Assembly (NCBI GenBank): GCA_022013205.1
Contig: JAKLQT010000156.1
Span: 1-11,006 of the forward strand
Source: Candidatus Omnitrophota bacterium
Lineage (GTDB): Bacteria > Omnitrophota > Gorgyraeia > B26-G9
Direction: 5' to 3'
Length of the DNA stretch: 11,006 nt
The notes under the pieces are model-generated. The model did no database searches. It saw only the letters and a program-made list of their open reading frames with translations, and was not told the origin of the DNA. Positions within the stretch are counted from its first letter, which is position 1, and each line of letters starts with the position of its first letter. This document shows, piece by piece, positions 8,768-11,006 of the stretch. The translations under genes and the position numbers were made by a program.

Positions 8768-9097
8768 ATGGACGATAATATAAATCTAAATTACGGCATT
8801 GAAAATGCGGAAAAACCCGACCTTATAGCAAAGCTTTTTAATGAGAAATTTGAGCGCCAAAAACTTTCTATCGGCGAGATAATAAACTTGATTTTGGAAC
8901 GGCAAAAGATACTCGGCAGAAACTTAAAAACCCTCGACTATCAGATATGCGAAATAGGCGGTATAAAGAGGACTTTCAATGAGATGCATTATGTTCCCGA
9001 TCTTGCCTCTTTCCTCAAAGATAAGCTCGGTCATTTCATTTCTTACATGGCGGGTTTTTTGGGCCAAACCGTCTCAACCCCGCGGGATTCCGCCTAA
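8768..9097 (+). CDS. Small protein of unknown function, possibly 3'-truncated
   Basis: The product has 109 residues and I do not recognise the family. The first 90 or so residues look like a real soluble helical protein: charged, balanced composition, with segments such as SIGEIINLILERQKILGRN and LDYQICEIGGIKRTFNEMHYVPDLASFLKDK. The start has a good AGGA Shine-Dalgarno 4-5 nt upstream. A TATACT at 8716-8721 could be its -10 box, without a convincing -35. The last residues (from about ISYMAGFLGQT on) run into the CCCCGCGGG repeat that ends the gene, and they look unlike the rest, so the original C-terminus may have been lost. It is divergent from brxA and shares the 240-bp intergenic region with it. 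It has no helix-turn-helix signature that I can name, so calling it the BREX regulator would be speculation. Confidence 0.55.
   Translation: MDDNINLNYGIENAEKPDLIAKLFNEKFERQKLSIGEIINLILERQKILGRNLKTLDYQICEIGGIKRTFNEMHYVPDLASFLKDKLGHFISYMAGFLGQTVSTPRDSA
9075..9086. repeat. CCCCGCGGG short repeat, copy A
   Basis: The 12-mer CAACCCCGCGGG occurs here, at 9288-9299 and at 10994-11005. This copy and the last share 16 identical bases (9072-9087 and 10991-11006). On the minus strand the core CGCGGGGT matches the first eight bases of the initiator tRNA at 9712, suggesting a tRNA-5'-derived repeat. A 7-bp inverted match (9076-9082 with 9119-9125) follows. Confidence 0.6.
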
Positions 9098-9132
9098 ACC
9101 AACCTTATTCCCAACCCACGGGGTTATTTTTG

Positions 9133-9193
9133 AAAATCCGAGGCTTTATGGTTGCGGGGGCCCGATTCGGTCACTACACGAGCAATGCTCGCT
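9133..9193. repeat. tRNA-fMet 3'-end repeat, copy 1
   Basis: Positions 9133-9161 are identical over 29 bp to 9620-9648, which spans the last 13 bases of the initiator tRNA gene (including CCA) and 16 bp of its downstream terminator. The orientation is the same, 487 bp apart. From 9150 to 9193 the sequence also matches copy 2 (9477-9520) at 38 of 44 positions, continuing beyond the tRNA-like part with a shared GATTCGGTCACTAC and GCTCGCT block that the tRNA does not contain. Confidence 0.85.
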
Positions 9194-9287
9194 ATCTTGT
9201 TGTAAAACTTTTATCAGGCATTTCCCTAATAAGGCTGAGGGGAATTCGGATTTATCTTAGTCGGGCGGGACACTTTTACAATAAATA

Positions 9288-9299
9288 CAACCCCGCGGG
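9288..9299. repeat. CCCCGCGGG short repeat, copy B
   Basis: Second exact copy of CAACCCCGCGGG. It lies immediately 5' of the candidate structured RNA, and its CGGG could extend the closing stem of that RNA with CCCG at 9420-9423. Confidence 0.55.
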
Positions 9300-9476
9300 C
9301 GGCAGTAAGATTTGCCAATCAGGGATGTTCGGAATTCGACTTGGGCTTATGGGAGAATGAGAGACATAGGGGCGCCGTACTAAGCGACCCCGTCCCTGAT
9401 GGTAAGCTTACTGACAGGACCCGATATCGTAATGAAGATAAAACAAAAAAGCCCGATTAAAAAATCGGGCTTTTTT
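9296..9476 (+). ncRNA. Candidate structured RNA with intrinsic terminator
   Basis: No convincing protein gene covers this stretch, but it folds well. CAGTAAG (9303-9309) pairs with CTTACTG (9407-9413), TTGCC (9312-9316) with GGTAA (9401-9405), and ATCAGGGA (9318-9325) with TCCCTGAT (9393-9400): 20 pairs interrupted only by a small internal loop and a bulged A. Inside is a second hairpin, GGGGCGC (9369-9375) with GCG/CCCC (9384-9391, one bulged A). A strong terminator follows at 9445-9476. The plus strand is chosen because the terminator then sits at the 3' end. I see no clear promoter and match no known family with confidence. The 5' loop segment GGGATGTTCGGAATTCGAC resembles the first bases of tmRNA, but the rest of a tmRNA is missing. 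Confidence 0.45.
9445..9476. terminator. Strong bidirectional intrinsic terminator
   Basis: AAAAAAGCCCGATT (9445-9458) and its exact reverse complement (9463-9476) form a 14-bp stem around a 4-nt A loop. Runs of six T follow the GC part of the stem on both strands, so it can end transcription either way. It abuts copy 2 of the tRNA-tail repeat directly, with the CCA-like end at 9476-9478, which mirrors the tRNA-CCA-terminator order of the real tRNA gene. Confidence 0.85.
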
Positions 9477-9601
9477 GGTTGCGGGGGCAGGATTCGGTCA
9501 CTACTCAAGCATAGCTCGCTGCGTAACCTCCCCTCCGTTCACTGACGGCATAGCCTATTCCTCGCTATTCGCTCGGCGTTCACTCCGCTTCGAATCGCGA
9601 G
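9477..9601. repeat. tRNA-fMet 3'-end repeat, copy 2, with REP-like hairpins
   Basis: The first 18 bp (9477-9494) are identical to the 3' end of the initiator tRNA gene (9637-9654). The sequence then departs from the tRNA and follows copy 1 to 9520 before continuing alone. The remaining part is GC-rich and palindromic: CCGT/ACGG at 9535-9548, and CTCGCTATTCG (9561-9571) nearly complementary to CGAATCGCGAG (9591-9601), 10 of 11 pairs. This resembles a repetitive extragenic palindrome fused to a tRNA tail. Confidence 0.7.
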
Positions 9602-9606
9602 AAAGC

Positions 9607-9634
9607 AAAAAGCCTCGGAAAAATCCGAGGCTTT
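9607..9634 (-). terminator. Terminator of the tRNA-fMet gene
   Basis: A perfect 11-bp stem (9609-9619 with 9624-9634, core GCCTCGGA/TCCGAGGC) with a 4-nt loop lies one base after the tRNA CCA. On the minus strand it is followed by a run of T, making a standard intrinsic terminator. Confidence 0.88.
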
Positions 9635-9635
9635 A

Positions 9636-9712
<77 letters not shown>

Positions 9713-9717
9713 GAATT

Positions 9718-9746
9718 ATTATAGCATAAACGCGAGATATACGCAA
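9718..9746 (-). promoter_or_regulatory. Promoter of the tRNA-fMet gene (extended -10)
   Basis: TGCTATAAT on the minus strand (9718-9726) is a perfect extended -10. A TTG-containing hexamer (9741-9746) lies 17 bp upstream. The -10 ends only five bases before tRNA nucleotide 1, so transcription should start at or within a few bases of the mature 5' end. Confidence 0.7.
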
Positions 9747-9784
9747 AATAAAAAAAGTAAATAAAAAAAGTAAATAAAAAAAGT
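9746..9784. repeat. Three perfect 13-bp A-rich tandem repeats
   Basis: The unit AAATAAAAAAAGT is present three times without a mismatch (9746-9758, 9759-9771, 9772-9784). On the minus strand these are T-tracts directly upstream of the tRNA promoter. They could be an expandable microsatellite-like array or an A/T-tract activating element; neither is proven. Confidence 0.9.
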
Positions 9785-9832
9785 GTGAATTTTTTAAAAA
9801 ATACAAAGCGCAAGCATGGAATTTTCCGATAA

Positions 9833-10795
9833 TCAGCGCATGATATATTGCGTGAAACCTAATAAAAACGCCGTAAGCTCCGCAGATTTGCCGGCATAGC
9901 CTGTTATTTTAATTCTCTCGCCTCTTAAGCCGAAATTATCGCGCTTAACTTCAATATCAATTCCCTGAGCGGCAAGCACGCGATATCCGCCGCGTCCCAA
10001 GAATGACTCGTCCGTTCTTATTATAAAGTCTTCAAAACCAAACTCCATGCCGAAGGCGGAACCCATTATTTCATATTCTGTATCGTCTCTGCCGTATTTC
10101 TTTGTTTGAATACGAAGATTCACTCCGCCGCCATCCGCGTAAACCATGTCGCCTCCGCTTTTGCGCAAGCAAAATGAAAGATTGTCGTTTTTAGATTTAT
10201 TCGCAAGTTTCGCTTTATCGGATAAGCCGCGAGTAAAATCCAAATCGGGAAGAAAATCAATCAGACCTATAAGGACGGTGATTGTTTCCGGTTTAAGTCC
10301 GCTCATCGTAGCGGCTATGTCCATTTGATCCCAGCCGCTCCTTTGTTCAAAACTCAGATTCATTCCCGTTCCGCTGACATTCAATGTTTGCCGTGAGCCA
10401 AAAACATTTTTTTCAATAATTATCGGGGTCATAAAATCAAATTTTTGTCCGAAAATATTTCCCGTCGCTTCGTACTGAACGCTATTGGCAAACGCGTTGC
10501 GGGATTTTACCGACATATCAATATCGCTCCCTTGTTTGATTTCATATTCTCCGTCAAACACTTCTTCAATCGTAAAATCAAGATATTGCCCTTCGCCATC
10601 ATGAAATTTTGAAACCACGGCATTATTTCTTTTTGGTTTGATAGGCCCTGTGTCAATATCGCTTGAAACGGCCGTTAATGTTTCAAAATAGCTGTCATAG
10701 CTTAGAAGTTCCTGTCCAAACGCTTTTTGCGCTTTTAACGCTAAACAGAAAACGACGGCTATGGATACGAGTAATGCTTGTTTTGTCAGTTTCAT
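9833..10795 (-). CDS. Secreted protein of unknown function with duplicated domain
   Basis: The product has 320 residues and I do not recognise a named family. Residues 1-28 form a signal peptide: K3 and K5, a hydrophobic core ALLVSIAVVFCLAL, and a likely cleavage after AFG (residue 27). The precise site is uncertain, and C17 lies inside the hydrophobic core, so a lipobox is unlikely. The mature part is beta-rich and made of two diverged copies of one unit, about 86-179 and 219-314. Aligned landmarks are YEATGNIFGQKFDF with YEIMGSAFGMEFGF, then PIIIEKNVFGSR with FIIRTDESFLGR, then TVLIGLI with AFLLGF. The start has an AGAGG Shine-Dalgarno 6 nt upstream. An export or surface role is inferred from the signal peptide. 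It is transcribed toward the tRNA but has no obvious link to BREX and probably belongs to the host chromosome. No clear terminator follows its stop. Confidence 0.85.
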   Translation of the reverse strand: MKLTKQALLVSIAVVFCLALKAQKAFGQELLSYDSYFETLTAVSSDIDTGPIKPKRNNAVVSKFHDGEGQYLDFTIEEVFDGEYEIKQGSDIDMSVKSRNAFANSVQYEATGNIFGQKFDFMTPIIIEKNVFGSRQTLNVSGTGMNLSFEQRSGWDQMDIAATMSGLKPETITVLIGLIDFLPDLDFTRGLSDKAKLANKSKNDNLSFCLRKSGGDMVYADGGGVNLRIQTKKYGRDDTEYEIMGSAFGMEFGFEDFIIRTDESFLGRGGYRVLAAQGIDIEVKRDNFGLRGERIKITGYAGKSAELTAFLLGFTQYIMR

Positions 10796-10839
10796 ATGTC
10801 ACCTCTTAGCTTTTATGGCTTCAACACCTTCTTAAGGAT

Positions 10840-10848
10840 ATTTTATCA
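10840..10848 (-). promoter_or_regulatory. Putative extended -10 for the secreted-protein gene
   Basis: TGATAAAAT on the minus strand fits an extended -10 (TG, one base, then TAAAAT). Transcription would begin near 10833, leaving a leader of about 38 nt. No good -35 is visible at the right distance (TGTCCT is the hexamer there). Confidence 0.35.
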
Positions 10849-11006
10849 CTAACGGCAAGAGCAGGACAGGGGCAAAAGTCCTATCTCAACGGAGTCTTTT
10901 GGCCTATTAATTTTTTTGTGACTTGCTTGTCTTTTGGATAAGTGGGGATTATTTCTCCGTCGCAGACTTAGTGACCTTTCCCAACCCCGTTCTCAACCCC
11001 GCGGGA
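10849..11006. other. Intergenic stretch with imperfect hairpin and edge repeat
   Basis: No protein gene is evident in this stretch. It holds an imperfect hairpin: GGC-AAAAG-TCC (10871-10881) pairs with GGA..CTTTT.GCC (10891-10904) with two bulges and a loop near TATCTCAAC. It also holds the third CAACCCCGCGGG copy (10994-11005) at the window edge, preceded by an overlapping CCAACCCCGTT (10981-10991), so that repeat may continue outside. Confidence 0.45.

Noticed and set aside
9270..9303. TTTACA (9275-9280) as a -35 box for the structured RNA.
   Set aside because: The sequence at the right distance (9298-9303) is GGCGGC, which cannot be a -10 box.
9130..9360. Plus-strand open frames across the repeat region (9130-9360, 8979-9260, 9475-9657).
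   Set aside because: They run through the tRNA-tail repeats, hairpins and terminators, have no ribosome-binding site, and include shared repeat-encoded MVAGA-type starts; they are by-products of the repeats.
9746..9784. The tandem units as a CRISPR array.
   Set aside because: The units are 13 bp and directly adjacent with no spacers; no cas genes are present.

Overview
The window is bacterial and fairly AT-rich. It has short intergenic gaps, Shine-Dalgarno sequences, sigma-70-like promoters, TAA/TGA stops and a secreted protein with a signal peptide. I cannot place the organism reliably; an uncultivated Gram-negative-type lineage is only a guess.

Left and centre (1-8528, all on the minus strand): the 5' part of a BREX phage-defence operon, read right to left as brxA - brxB - brxC - pglX - an AlbA_2 (Schlafen-type) gene that runs off the left edge. 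Genes overlap (4 bp brxA/brxB, 17 bp pglX/AlbA_2) or lie 9-13 bp apart, so this is one transcription unit. The order fits type 1 BREX, but pglZ and brxL would lie beyond position 1, so the subtype is not proven here. BrxA is DNA-binding, BrxB is a small essential partner, BrxC is the large P-loop ATPase, and PglX is the N6-adenine methyltransferase that marks host DNA. The AlbA_2 gene sits in the accessory slot after pglX. A good promoter (TTGAAA - 18 bp - TATAAT) lies about 110-135 bp upstream of brxA. Its -10 box is inside one arm of a perfect 12-bp inverted repeat, which looks like an operator.

Middle (8529-9720): a divergent small unknown gene (8768-9097), then about 540 bp without a convincing protein gene. 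This stretch holds two copies of a repeat that begins with the 3' end of initiator tRNA, short repeats resembling the tRNA 5' end, a candidate structured RNA ending in a strong terminator, and an intact initiator-type tRNA-Met on the minus strand with its own promoter and terminator. The tRNA 3' end faces the BREX operon and its duplicated tails lie between the two. This is the layout of a tRNA-associated genomic island junction, although a dispersed repeat family would also explain it. The tRNA has two unusual anticodon-arm features (C33 and an A29-U41 pair).

Right (9721-11006): three perfect copies of a 13-bp A-rich tandem repeat, a secreted 320-residue protein of unknown function built from two diverged copies of a roughly 95-residue domain, and an upstream intergenic stretch with a putative promoter, an imperfect hairpin and another copy of the tRNA-5'-like repeat at the window edge.
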